A stretch of 64,000 bases of DNA from Carettochelys insculpta (taxonomy: Eukaryota; Chordata; Testudines; Carettochelyidae). Under the pieces are notes generated by a model. The model made no database searches. It was not told the DNA's origin and saw nothing but the letters and a program-made list of their open reading frames with translations. The stretch lies in NCBI RefSeq assembly GCF_033958435.1, contig NC_134161.1:3720001-3784000 (forward strand). The letters are read 5' to 3'. The first letter of the stretch is position 1. Every line of letters starts with the position of its first letter. Position numbers and translations under genes: made by a program. Positions 1 to 10,780 of this stretch are shown piece after piece.

Positions 1-45
1 AGGCTTCAAATTTAGCAAGTGCTGAACTGCTTTGCTGAATGTTGA

Positions 46-468
46 CTTGAAAACAGTGACGGGCAACCATGATTAGTGACTGGGCTGCAAGCGTGGCCCA
101 CTGGGGTTCCACCTGCAGTCTGCTCACTGTCTCTCTGCCCCCCCTCTCCCCTCCCCCACTGCCTTTCGCACACTGGGGCACTGGAACCTCACACTCCCGC
201 ACTCCGGAGCTCCAGGAATCCACCGATTCGTGGTCTGTCCCTGCTCTTCCCTCACCCTTCCAGGGCTTAAACAGCCACCAACAGCTGATACGCAGCATTC
301 CAACTCGGGGAGGGAGGGGGCATCGGCAGATTCATGGGGGTCTGAAAGTGCTGGGAGGGAGTAGGACGTGTGGGCCTCCGGTGCCCCAGTGCATGAGAGA
401 TGCATGGGGGGCGGGAGGAGGGCATAGAAGGAGTACACGGCTGCAGGTTGCCAGCTCCTGCTTTAAAG
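46..468. mobile_element. hAT-type foldback element, copy A, with degraded 8-bp target duplication
   Basis: The element body is 54-460. It opens with CAGTGACGGGCAACC and closes with GGTTGCCAGCTCCTG, which are imperfect terminal inverted repeats. The flanks CTTGAAAA (46-53) and CTTTAAAG (461-468) agree at 6 of 8 positions, as expected for an old 8-bp hAT duplication. The body is a long imperfect palindrome: the left arm near 170-215 (a CACTGGGGCAC..GGA stretch) is found inverted at about 370-400, and the CAGCACTTTCA-type stretch is mirrored at about 340-360. Two further copies lie at 10789-11240 and 43124-43584. No transposase is encoded, so it must be non-autonomous. The 104-138 codon open frames on both strands are by-products of the palindrome. 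The hAT assignment rests on TIR form and 8-bp duplication length. Confidence 0.75.
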
Positions 469-2428
469 TCTGCTTTGCAAGTTAATTAGCTCCAGCTCAT
501 ATTTCCCTGGGAAAAAGAAACCCCATTGTTCACACCACTATGCCTCACTTTTCCCCCAGCTGCTTTCTTTTCTTTGGCCCGGTTACCTACCCTGCGTGCT
601 CATTAGCTAAACAAATTTTGCATTGGAGACTTGCTGTATCAGATCTGTCCACTGACAAAGTGGCAGAAGCACCGTTGATTTATCTCTCTGTGCGCTCTTT
701 GCCATCTGTTTTTATATTGCTTTCGGCGCAAGATGAGTGGCTTCCATATAGCGCTGAGCTTCATAGACTGCAAAGTTCATGAGTTTGCAGAATTTATGAT
801 AATGAAAAAAGATTGTCTCAGTGCATCATTCATATGAGCAGGGTCCAGAACAAATGTTCCCCTCTCCCCAGATATTTCCTTCAGTTCAGGAAGTTTGATG
901 GCTGCTGGGTGACTGATTAGTGGTCAAAAGTTTTTTTTACTTTATATAATAGGCCCGCAGAAGGCCAACAACAAAAGAGCTTTGACTGTCTTACGAAGTA
1001 TGCTCACTGCAGTGAAAATGCCGTGTGCAACACAAGTTTCTGTTCATCAAACTCTTTTTGTGTTGTAACTACGTATCATAGGATGTACCAGTACTGCATG
1101 CCTGCCTCCAGTTGAGACTCCCTCAACGTTCACGTTGAATACGGGCAGACCCAGGAGTGTAGGACAGCATCAATGGAGCTTTGTGTGTGCTACTGCACAG
1201 ATACTGACATCCTGAAATTGTGGCAGATATGCTTGTGTCTCAAGTGTGTAATGAGGGAACAGCTCTTGACAACTTGCTTTGTTAGCAAAAGGGACGGTAC
1301 CTCTGATATGCATCTCTGCTTCCCGACCAGTTCCTCCTCATTCAAGGCTAGCGGTTGCTGCTGTGTACAAAAATATGCACAAGAGCTGGACAAGGTCCCT
1401 GAGCCTTGTGAGATGCCAGTTTGGCTATGGCCTGAGACAGGCACATCGTGTAAAATGGATGCTGGCCTCCACAGTATGTGTCCTTGAAATGAGATCCTGT
1501 ATTCAGATTCCTGGCTTGAGTGAGCTCTTCAGATGACATCCTGAGCGATTTTAGACATGTCACCTCCTTGGGTTCCTGGCTCTTGGTTTTTATGTGGGTG
1601 GAAGTTTCTGGGGCTTTTTTTCCGGAGGGGATCAGCATGATGTTTGCTGAGTGCATCCGAAAACCTGGTCTTACGTGACACCCTGGGAGCTGCTGGATGC
1701 TACGTACTTAGAAATCTGTCCCCTCATGGGTGTGTCAGCTGTGACCTCTCTAGTGATCCCAAAAAAGGGCAAAGGAAGCAAAGTGCCCCATTTGGCTGTC
1801 GCTCCACTCATGAACATTCAAACTGTCTTGCTTGCATTTCCTGACTCTCTGGCTTTATCCTTTCTCTCTGCAGCATATTAAGAGCCTATCCTGACTAATG
1901 TAGCTTAACGCAGCTCCCATTCTATAGTTCCCAGAGCAGCGTCTGCACAATAAAATTAGCTTCGTCAGGTATATTTTTGGGGCTTTTTCTCCCCCCCCGC
2001 CCCCCGGCCAATGATACCGATTAATTGCTTTCAGAAAATATTCCAGAAACCTTCGTATGCCCTGGAGCTATATTCCTGTTTGCGTCCATAAATGTTTGAT
2101 GTAATATTTGTCTGGCATAGTGTGCCAAAAGAAGCAGGGGTTCTGGGGGAGGGGGTAACATGCAGATGATTCGGATTGCTTCACATCTGCCTTTTTTTAA
2201 GCACCCCAGATGGGAAAACATTCTTTGGCCCCGAATTTGTTAGAGGTTTCAAAACGCACATTGCACGCATATTTTAAATGCAGCCAAACAATATTTGTTT
2301 TAAATGTGACCAAACGGGCCACTTGGGAGAGGATATAAAGCATGCAGGATGTCAATGTAGTTTGACCACCGCTCTTTATATATCAGGAGTGTCTGTTCAG
2401 CCTGTGGGCAATATTCACAAAATAATAA
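469..2428. other. unassigned unique sequence
   Basis: I see no gene, RNA or recognisable repeat in this two-kilobase stretch. Open frames are short and compositionally random. A C-run with one G sits at about 1991-2007. Confidence 0.5.
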
Positions 2429-2509
2429 CAGAGGGGTAGCCTTGTTAGTCTATACTCCAACAAAAAAAGCAGCAGAAATGTTGCTCTTAAAAGACTAACA
2501 ATGATTTAT

Positions 2510-2550
2510 TTGGTGATGAGCTTTCATGGGACAGACCCGCTTCTTCAGAT
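2510..2550 (-). ncRNA. hammerhead-ribozyme-like core in PLE left arm
   Basis: On the minus strand the order is CTGAAGA, a stem of GCGGG..CCC with loop TCTGT, then GAAA and GCTCAT. This matches the core layout CUGANGA-stem II-GAAA-stem III. Minimal hammerheads with very short stem III are described for PLE flanking repeats (Cervera and De la Pena). Stem III is poor here (GCTCATCACC), an extra A sits between the CTGAAGA box and stem II, and stem I is not clear, so activity is doubtful. Confidence 0.5.
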
Positions 2551-2649
2551 CAATTTCATTTCCAGTACAGGCTGACATTTCTAAGTACAGAGAACCAAAA
2601 AAATTAAAAGAAAAAGACATATGAATGTCAGTCTGTATTGGAAAAGAAA

Positions 2650-2692
2650 TTGATCTGAAGAAGCGGGTCTGTCCCACGAAAGCTCATCACCG
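2650..2692 (+). ncRNA. hammerhead-ribozyme-like core in PLE right arm
   Basis: CTGAAGA is at 2655-2661 and GAAA at 2678-2681, separated by a CGGG..CCC-type stem II. It is the mirror partner of the left-arm core 100 bases away, so a transcript through both would contain one core and the complement of the other. The cleavage-side bases ATCACC do not form the clean AGC-UUAU-GCU helix seen at 18179-18188. Confidence 0.5.
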
Positions 2693-3094
2693 AATGAATC
2701 ATTTTGTTAGTCTTTAAAGTGCTACATTTTCTGGTGGTTTTATTCATGAAATAGGTTGAATAACCAATACCCCACTGCATGTTTGGCACACGTCGGATGA
2801 ATAATAGGTGCAATTTAATGGACGCATCTCATGTGAGAGGGTTGAAGCGGAAAGGATGTGATCTGTGCTGCTTTACAGTTGAGGTAGTGTAAGTCCTGAA
2901 CAGGGGTGGACCACAGTAGACTATTTGTGTCCAACAGCCTGACTGTGAATGCCTTATTCTCACTGGGGAACAGTTACATGACTGACTTAATTACAATTAC
3001 TTGTCAGCAGTTTTTCCTGTAAGCTGGGTACTTGTACAGCTGCTCAGGAGAGATTCAAATACAGCCCGCCGAATAGCAGAGCGCCCCCAGCCAG

Positions 3095-3205
3095 GATTGT
3101 CTGTCTACTGGTGGTGCTTTTGCACATGTCAGGGCACATAAAAAATTATCCCGCACATGGATGTACGTGAAAGGAAAAGATTAGAGGGATCATTGCTCAC
3201 CTGGA
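3095..3205 (+). repeat. dispersed repeat, copy 1 (partner at 37800-37890)
   Basis: The stretch with CTACTGGTGGTG, GCACATG, GGGCACATAAAA, GCACATGGATG and TAGAGG recurs in the same order, inverted, at about 37800-37890. It resembles a repeat I associate with turtles and crocodilians. No coding sequence, TIR or tail is visible, so its class is unknown. Confidence 0.55.
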
Positions 3206-4696
3206 GGAGGTGCAGGTTCACGGTCCAGTTATCCCAAAGGATTTATGGGTGGTGCTGATGCCTTCAGCTCTGCAAGGTAACTGAGAGTATTCCACGCATC
3301 CAGAAGCTGTACTGGCTAAATGCCATATAAGGTTACTTTATGGTGGCATAAAGTCATTGATCAAAGCCCCTGCCCCATCTTTAACTCCTAGACATAACAG
3401 TGTGAAATACCAGCTCCCTGAAGTCAGTGCCAAATTGTAATCAGATTCTAAGCTTCACCCACAGCTTCGCACGTGGTACGTGATGGGAATGAAAGAACTA
3501 TGTCCTACCATACTGAGAACAGCAAAAGGGAGTGAGGCAGTCGGTTTGTGTCTTGTACATAGAAAGTTTGCACAATCCATCGCTCGTGTGTCCAGGTGTT
3601 ACTGTTTGCAACCCCATAGCTCTGCACTTGTCTTTAAACTATCCAGATTGGGTCAAATGTTGTGCTCCACCGCAGTCGGCCAAGATGAAAATACATCTCA
3701 CTATGACATGTCTGTCTTCATCGAATTGAACGATTCAAAAATATTCTTCTCCCTCCCTACCTCACCTATTTCATGAAATGTGCAAGTTCAGCATCAAAAC
3801 AAGAATGGATTTTGCAGGCTTTATGAATGGAAGGCAAAAGAGCTGATCACCTTCGATTTAGTTTTGGTTCAGACTTCACTGAGTTTTGTTTGGTCTAGTT
3901 TATCTGAATCTTGGTTAGATAAGCTTGAATCGGTAACGCTGTGTGAGGTGACATCCCACTTGATCACCATCTGAAAAAACCAGCTCCCTAGCCCTCCTTC
4001 CTGAGAGCAACTCCCCGCTAACGCTGCCTGCCGTGAAACAATTTTATTTAATCTTAGCAATCTTGTGCTATAGACTGGAGTAAACAAAGATCAAGCCACT
4101 CACAACCTTAATTAGGATGCACATAAATAATGGCTTGCTGGAGCCGTCTGGAGAGTAGAGGAGAGATGTGCAAGCAATAAAGGAGATGATACCAAGTTCT
4201 TCCCTAACCTTAAAGTCCAACATCCCTCATTTACCTGCCAAATGGCAATGCTGGGAAAATGGAGTCAGCATCTGAAGAGGAACAGGAGTGTAGCTAGGAT
4301 GGAAACGAATTGCGGGGACAGCGCTCTACAGCTTAGCTAAGTTTTTGGAGACGGGGAAGGACTATGTGTGGTACCAGTTTCCTGAGTGTGCCATAGAATG
4401 AGCTACTGTCAGGCACACTGCCCACTCTCTTCTCTCAGCTCAAACCCAGCCACAGCCTGTTTAGGAGGTGGAAGGATCTAAGGTGACTTAACTTTATTTG
4501 GTGGGATATTTTTTTTTCTTGCACTATCCCTGTGCTTGTGAGGGGTCCCGGGTGTGGGAGCACTTCATTCTGTTCCTGGCCTCCGTAAAGACAAAGAAGG
4601 TAAAAACTACGTACATTCTAGGGCGGGGAGAATTCCTGAGGGATGTGAGCGCGTGGACTTTTGGGGATCTTGTCTGAACATAGCAGGACTGCCATT
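3206..4696. other. unassigned unique sequence
   Basis: No feature recognised. A short T-run lies at about 4508-4517. Open frames are under 100 codons and show no family resemblance. Confidence 0.5.
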
Positions 4697-4800
4697 CTGT
4701 GTGAGGTAATATCTTTTATTGGGCTAACTTCTGGTGGTAAGAGAGACAGGCTTTGAGCTACAGAGAGCTCTTCTCCGGGGCTGAGAAACTAACTCAGGTT
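4697..4800 (-). mobile_element. diverged PLE flanking-repeat piece, second subfamily
   Basis: The segment reads GTGAGGTAATATCTTTTATT, then GAGAGACAGGCTTTGAGC, then AGAGCTCTTCTCC. I recall this as the antisense of a second PLE flanking-repeat subfamily in turtles. On the minus strand the hammerhead positions would be a GGAGAAGAGCTC..GAGCT hairpin followed by CAAAGCC, so both CUGANGA and GAAA boxes are mutated. Assignment is from memory of the family and is tentative. Confidence 0.45.
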
Positions 4801-6700
4801 GTCCCTGCTGGTAAACCTTCACCAGCTGTTGAGAGCTCCAGCCCTTCTGGGTTTAGACCAGGAAGCTCCCTCAGTACTGGGAGTGTGGTGATTAGGGCTG
4901 TGGGATCTCTGACAGAGCCACTGGATTTTACCTGGTCACTGAGGTGCTCAGTCAGTTCCTCTTCTGGGTATTCACTGAAGCAAGGAAAATGCTGTATCAC
5001 GTGGCCAGGCTCCTCTCTCTGCCCCCTCTGCAGTCTCTGTCCTGCAGATGGGAGTTTTTATTCAGAGCTAATTGCCTGGGGCTTACACACATGATACTCC
5101 ACATTTGTGCTGAACAGACTGATTTCAACAGGATGAGCAGACTGGATTGGCTTCCGAAGGTACCGGCGGACACGTCTGCCTCGTTACCAGCCCTCCTCCC
5201 TCCCTATAATGCGGCTCAATGAAGTTGTGCTATCTGAGTGAACTAGACCGCGTGTGCGCGTAACGCTGTCCCCTTCTGGATGGATTCAGAACTGCTCCGC
5301 TGCCCGGCTGTCAAAGGCCCGATCCTGCTAACAACTAATGAAGATTCTCCTGTAGCTTCTGTGCTTTGGGAGCAGGACTGTGGCCATGGAATGCTGCATG
5401 AGCACACTTGAGAGGCGGGAAGTCCCAGATGAGCACCGTTTTGTTACAACCCTTCCATTCATTGGGTGGGGAATAATCTGTGACTGCTGTGTTTTCTCAG
5501 AGCAGGTCTTTGCCAGGCTGGGCCCCTCTGTGACACAGGCCAACCTTAATGAGCCTGTGCTATTGACAGGTGGGAAAAATGATCATTTACTCAGGCATAT
5601 TACTCATCCTCTGCCTTTATATGATGGAGAGACTCAGCCGAGTCAAAAATAACTCTCTGGCTGTGGTAGTTCATCCCAGATCAGCAGTCCATGTGGTCTC
5701 TATCTATCAACGTGTCTCCTATACTAATGATGTGATAGCTTTGAAAAGTTGAGCTATTTACACAAGGTCACTTTATTAGTAGGGAAATCGCTCTTATGAT
5801 AAATGAGCATTTGGCAGCCTGTCACAGGTGCTCTCCGGTCCCGCTCGGCGAGAGCGGCGGTGCTGTGGCAGAGCCATCTTAGCAGAACAATATACCTTCC
5901 CCACCAACAAAGCAAAAGAGGAGCTGGGTTGTTAAAGGGACCCGCTCTCAGAACTAGGGACTGGAATGCCCTTTCCTGGCGGTGCTCGTGAGCTGACTCC
6001 TTTGCTGATCGTGCAGATTTGTACTGCCTTGGTTCATTCTATTTTCCCATCTGTCTGGATCCACCTCTTGTCTGTTTTATATCTCAGTTAGCCATCCTGC
6101 AGTTTGTACCGCACCTAGCACGATACACTACAGATCAGGATACTACTCCCCTTCTGTACAGTGGGTTAACCTGCGTCCTCCAAATGTATCTTAATGCATC
6201 TACACTTGATTGTGTCAAATCTATGGTCCCTTAGTGTTTCTCAATATTTAAAGAGTACCAATAATAGCAAAGGGGATTGTGAGGCGAGCCCTTGCGGGTT
6301 CTGCATCCCTTGACTCCCACTTAAATAGGCAGGACTTAAGGGAGCTCTTCACCCTGCAGGGTTGGGTGTTTGTGTGATTCAGGGGCATAATTCCAGGGCT
6401 GCATTCTGTGCAGCCCCCCCAGCTGTTGAGGCCCTCCAGTGGGGGGTTGAACATTCCATTATGCTGCCAGAATGATAAAGGGACATTTAGTGTAATTGAG
6501 CAGTTCACATTTTCCCGTTGGCCATTTTAGTTATTTAAAGTCTTTCTTTTTTTGTCTGAATTGGTCTAGATGCAGCTTCAGTTTGGATCTGAATTATTTT
6601 AGCTCGGGGTCTGATTCTGAATCATTTTGAATACCCAATGGAATTATGGAGGTGAGGTTTTTATTTTGTTTGTTTTGGATGAGCAAGGAATACAGAATGA
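4801..6700. other. unassigned unique sequence
   Basis: No gene or repeat is recognised. Frames at 5380-5652 and 6019-6234 are short, lack homology I can name, and have no splice context that would argue for exons. Confidence 0.5.
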
Positions 6701-6710
6701 GACACCATTT

Positions 6711-7035
6711 TTTAAAAAAAAAAAAAAAAAGACAGCATAAAACCCACAGTAGGATCCCTTTAACCTGCCAGAGCTGGACCAAAAGAGAGAGAGAGAGAGA
6801 GAGAGAGAAAGAAAAGGCATTTGTAAGCAAAGCAGTGACATTCTCTCTCCCTTATATTGAGAATCCTTTATTCACTGCTTATCTGCAGAAGACTAGCAAA
6901 TTGGCCCAGTGCAATCTGTTAACACTTCCAGCTACTTCCTCCAGCATCTTCCTGTGGAGGTATAGGCTGGAGGTGGGGAAATGGCAAAAAAAAAAAACAA
7001 AAAAAAACCCACAACAAACACAAACAACCCCCACC
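6711..7035. repeat. simple-sequence cluster: A-run, (AG)n, A-rich
   Basis: An A-run lies at about 6713-6730, an (AG)n tract at about 6784-6808, and an A-rich, C-punctuated tract at about 6985-7025. The 181-codon open frame across this area (6646-7191) is a product of these tracts (KKKKK and REREREREK runs) and is not a gene. Confidence 0.85.
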
Positions 7036-7194
7036 CCAGCCATCTCTATAGTAAGTACATATATCACGCGCTATTCCTGCCTTGTGGATGACTGGGAAAG
7101 AGTGTGTGTTGCATTAGCAGATAAACAAGCACCCAGCACTTCCACGATGTCCAAGCAGGATTCTCTTGTAGCAAGGAGGAAGGCATGCTGAAAG

Positions 7195-7508
7195 GGCTAG
7201 ATGAAAGCATGGCGGGCATCCACAAGGAATCCATTTTGAAGCACTTGGATGAGGGGAAAGTGATCAAGAGCAGTCAACATGAATTCGCCAAGGGCAAGTC
7301 ACGTCTGACCAATCTGATAATTTTCGATGATGAGGTAAGTGGCTCTGTGGACATGGGGGAAGTCAATGGATGTGATACACCTTGACCTGAGCAAAGTTTC
7401 TGATATGGTCGCCCGCAAAATTCACGTCCATAAATTAAGGACGTAGGGATTGAATACATGGACTGTAAGGCGGATAGAAAGCTGGCTTGACGGTTGGGCC
7501 CAACGGGT
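7195..7508 (+). pseudogene. CR1 ORF2 fragment (RT region), sense
   Basis: Conceptual translation gives a run resembling CR1 RT (LDEGKVIKSSQHEFAKGKS, LTNLIIFDDEV), followed out of frame by the motif equivalent to VIYLDFSKAFD and ESWLDGWAQRVV. In-frame stops and frameshifts are present. It ends abruptly at about 7508 against a CR1 piece of opposite orientation. Confidence 0.75.
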
Positions 7509-7514
7509 GGTACG

Positions 7515-7700
7515 TCTCTAGGTAAGGCATTCCACTGCTTCACCATGCTCCTGGTGAAACAGTTTTTCCTCATATCCAACCTACTCCTCTCCCACTGTAA
7601 CTTCAGACCATTGCTCCTTTGTTCTGCCAACTGTCGCCTTTGAGAACAGCCTCTCTCCATCCTCTTTAGAGCCCCGCTTCAGAAAGTTGAAGGCTGCCCT
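7515..7700 (-). pseudogene. CR1 ORF2 C-terminal fragment, antisense
   Basis: The minus strand encodes SNGLKLQWERSRLDMRKN and MVKQWNALPRDVP, the C-terminal ORF2 signature also seen in the CR1 copies at 24.4 and 28.7 kb. It is truncated at both ends and lacks the 3' tail. Its left edge abuts the sense fragment at 7195-7508, giving an inverted junction. Confidence 0.75.
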
Positions 7701-7929
7701 TAGAAGTTGAAAGCTGCTACTTGATTGGTCTCTGGCTCTCCTCCAGGTGCAGCATATTAGGTTAAGAAGCTAATGTAACCTGCTCGTGCACACCCCACCA
7801 CACTGCCCAACTGGCAAGACTTTTAAAAGGCACTCATTTCAGAAAACGGTGGGCTCCTGCCCCTTTTGAGCATCCATAAATGGAGGCCCCTGAATCACTT
7901 GTGCATTGTTTCAAAAATGATATAATCAT

Positions 7930-8190
7930 TTTAGGTGCCTTGGTCACATTTTCAAAAGTGACTGAGGGCTGGTATGTCTGAAGTATTTAGGTGCCTAGTG
8001 GAATTTACAAAAGTGCCTAAGCAGGACTCAAAGACCAATGAAATCAATTCAATTTGCTGAGTGCTTTTGAAGGTCACAGTATGTGCCTCATGGCATCTCC
8101 AGGCACCTAAATACCTGTGGCACCTCCATTCCACTGCCTTTCAGGGACAAACAGACCTTTAAATGGCTAAATCTCTTTGAAAAACGGGAG
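7930..8190. repeat. palindromic dispersed repeat with AGGTGCCTAA motifs
   Basis: The block holds AGGTGCCTTGG, TTAGGTGCCTAG, AAAGTGCCTAAG and, inverted, CAGGCACCTAAATACC, plus TTTTCAAAAGTGACT facing GCTTTTGAAGGTCAC. This imperfect palindrome matches a repeat I recall as common in turtles and crocodilians. Its class is unknown to me. Confidence 0.5.
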
Positions 8191-9054
8191 TTAGGCTTCT
8201 AACTCAGTCACTGCCGCAAATTTTAACCCGTTTATCAGTGGGGCTTGTAAGTAGTTCTCTGTATCTGCAGCGTCCCCTGTGAAACCAAAGTGACCCGTCC
8301 TTTTGATAGTCTTCCTGCAGCTGGCTTGGAATGGAAATGACTTCCAGAGCAGCTGGAAGGGAGAGCTGAGTCTGGTGATGATGTATGATCACCTGGGTAC
8401 ATTACCAAAAGGCATAAAATAATACAAGAAGTTATTTTTCAGCCAGTCTGCTAACTCAGCACCCTTTTTGTTTCTTAACTGAAAATGATGTATGAATTAC
8501 CCCCACCGAAAACCTGAAATATGCATCGTTGACTGTATTTTTCTGTGTTTTATTTAGCCTATAAAGTGGTGCCTTTTTATTATTTTTCTCTGCTGAGCTG
8601 CCTTAAATGAAGCTAGATTTGAAAGTGAAATATTTATTATATTCCAGAAGAGGGATTGCATTTTAGTTTAGGTACAGAGTGGGGAGGGATATGTTAATAT
8701 GCCAGGCAACTAGAAAGTGGTCTGTTGTTGATGCGAAACGTTTAACTGCCTGCGTCTCGAGCTCTGAGCGGCTCCCCACAAAGAGGGAATTTCACAGGGT
8801 GCGTGCACTGGGATTCTGTTTGAGCGATAGTCTCGTTATGGCTATCTCATTCACAGGCTGGTAATTATCCCATTATTAATACCACGTTTGTTAGTTACCT
8901 GAATAATAATGGAGTGAGGAAGATACTGTGGTAAAAGACTAGGATCAGATGCCAGGTCTCTAGGGTTCTACGCCAGGCTCTGTCATAATCTTCCGGTGAG
9001 ATCCTAGAGGCGGATTTCAGCTCTGCGCTGCACCTCTCAAGTTTGGGCCTAATA
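8191..9054. other. unassigned sequence
   Basis: Nothing is firmly recognised. A weak MIR-like look at about 8925-9050 (an isolated TAGGGTTCTACGCCAGGCTCTG-like stretch) is too diverged to call. Confidence 0.4.
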
Positions 9055-9245
9055 GCCTGTGTGAGGTATATTCAATGTAAAATACGTGCTCTGTTCCCCC
9101 GAGCACCTTTCACCTCAAGATCTCAGAATCCTCTGCAGAAGCTCACACAAGCCTCACAACGCCCCCTGTTGTCCACATTTGATTAACGATGCCACAGAGT
9201 CACAGGAATTATGTGACTTCTCCAGAGTCGGTCCAGATTTTAACC
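9055..9245 (-). repeat. MIR/CORE-type SINE fragment
   Basis: The order GAGCACCTTTCA, CTCACAAC, CACATTTGATTAACGATG, AGTCACAGGAATTATGTGACT follows an antisense MIR 3' part, in which the sense strand would read as an AAGTCAC..TGCCTCAGTTT..CATCTGTAAAATG region. It is old and diverged. Confidence 0.5.
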
Positions 9246-9399
9246 TGAGAGGCTCGATTGTCAGGGATTTGCTGTGCACAGCAGTATAGTCTCTCTCCCT
9301 CCTGTAGATGGAAAGGGTTCGGTGGCTATTCTGTAGTCCAGACACCTGTCAGTCTCAGACATCACATGGAGCGAGTTCAGGGGCTCAGATGCTACAGTG

Positions 9400-9700
9400 C
9401 TGGATGCAGTAAGGCAAACAGCCATCGTGGGCCCTGGGGCAAGGTGGATGGAGGGCTCGGCTCTGTGCCCTGGAAGGGGTGGGGCCGAGGGCATTCGGCC
9501 CACAGTGCTGCCCAGACCATGGCACTGCCCTCTCTTCCTTTATAGCCATGTGCAGTGGCGCTGCCACGGCAATTCAGATGGATCTGGAGCTCCAGCCACT
9601 GCTGCCAGAGCTATGGGTCCTTTTGAAATGCTGGGCCTGGGGGCGACTGCCCCTTTTTCCCCCCCCGTCAGCAGGCCTGCATGGGTATTTGCAGAAAAAC
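9400..9700 (+). repeat. GC-rich dispersed repeat, copy 1
   Basis: GAGCTCCAGCCACTGCTGCC followed by AGAGCTATGGGTCC and TTTTGAAATGC recurs with the same order at 21928-22200 and 37530-37760. The open frames here (up to 155 codons, 9479-9946) follow from GC-rich composition and resemble no known protein. Confidence 0.55.
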
Positions 9701-9967
9701 CCAGAATGCTCTAAATGGAGGGAGGACAATTCCCCTTCTTTAAGGAAATTAGCTGGCCGTCAAATTTTCCAAAGCGTTCGCTATCTTTGGCTTTTGGGTG
9801 TACCCCAGCAGAAGCTCCTTGGGCCTGGTATTTTTCAAAGCGCTGGAAGCCTGGACCTGCCCCTCAACCCCTCCAGATTCCTCATGCCTAGTTGCCAGAT
9901 GGCTCACGTTGGTCGTCCCAAAACCAGAACCTATCTGAACTCGTAAATACTTGTGAATATGTGGTCC

Positions 9968-9991
9968 TTAGCATGCATGCATGCATGCATG
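9968..9991. repeat. (GCAT)n microsatellite
   Basis: About five tandem GCAT units. The unit is self-complementary, so the tract is palindromic. Confidence 0.9.
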
Positions 9992-10780
9992 GAGTATGCA
10001 AAGAGAGAGCCACCACACGCCTGTGATGCAACTAAAACAGCTGGCTCTGCATCCTGTCTCCCTACGCATCTCTTTGCAGTGACAAACCTCCCTTTTACAA
10101 GCAACACCTTCCTTGGACAGTTCACGCGTATATATACAAACCCAGGCCATTTTCACCTAGGGCTACGTGGTGATGGAACACTCCGCTAGAGAGGTGGCAG
10201 GGCCTACTGATCAATGGCACCGATAGCAAAACTGGCTTCTGCCTTTTCTGACATCCAGGTCCTGGAATTGAGAAAAATATTGCGTCTCTGGAGACGGAGA
10301 GTCCCCACTGAGTGACGTTTTTCTCTGCCTGATTTATTGCTTTGCACCTGTTGCCAAGCAATGAGGTGTGAGCCTGCCAGACTGTTTACAGTGCAGAGTG
10401 GAAGCCTGGGGAGAATTGGTATTGTTCGTCACCCAGGGACAGAAATTCAGTTCAGATTTGCAGAGGTGGACAAAGGGTCCACTACGCCAGTTTGTGGGGG
10501 TTTGCATCGCTTCCTTGGGCGGGGAGGAGAGGGGAAGAAATAAGCAATCAAAAGACTTTTTCAAATGTAGTTTCCCAGTGGCAAACATTGTGTACCAGTT
10601 ATTGCTACGTAATGCTTCACGTGTGCAAATTTTCACTGCCCAGAGCTCCAAGCACCATGCACAAGGCCTATTTTTTTTTAACAAAAAGCCAGATCCTTTG
10701 GAGCCCCCCAGACTATGAAGTGTCACAGTCTAAGATGACAACTCTCCACTCCTAGCTTGGAGGACACGAAAGGCGCATGT

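Larger units (their letters stand above)
2429..2748. mobile_element. PLE remnant as a 320-bp inverted pair (foldback)
   Basis: The left end starts with the PLE terminal string CAGAGGGGTAGCC and continues as an antisense flanking-repeat segment. The right half is the same segment in sense orientation, ending near AGTGCTACATTTTCTGG. The arms match nearly end to end: CTTTCATGGGACAGACCCGC (antisense, left) faces GCGGGTCTGTCCCACGAAAG (right), and TCCAGTACAGGCTGACAT faces ATGTCAGTCTGTATTGGA. Only about 50 A-rich bases form the loop. Both arms keep a hammerhead-like core (listed separately). This subfamily differs from most others here in having CTGAAGA and a GTCTGTCCC stem loop. No RT or GIY-YIG coding sequence remains. 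Confidence 0.8.

Noticed and set aside
69..485. 138-codon open frame and overlapping frames on both strands
   Set aside because: They lie inside the hAT foldback element, and their open state follows from the GC-rich palindrome.
6646..7191. 181-codon open frame
   Set aside because: Its length comes from A-runs and an AG tract, and it has no domain.
9397..9946. 105- and 155-codon frames
   Set aside because: They overlap a dispersed GC-rich repeat and have no recognised protein family.
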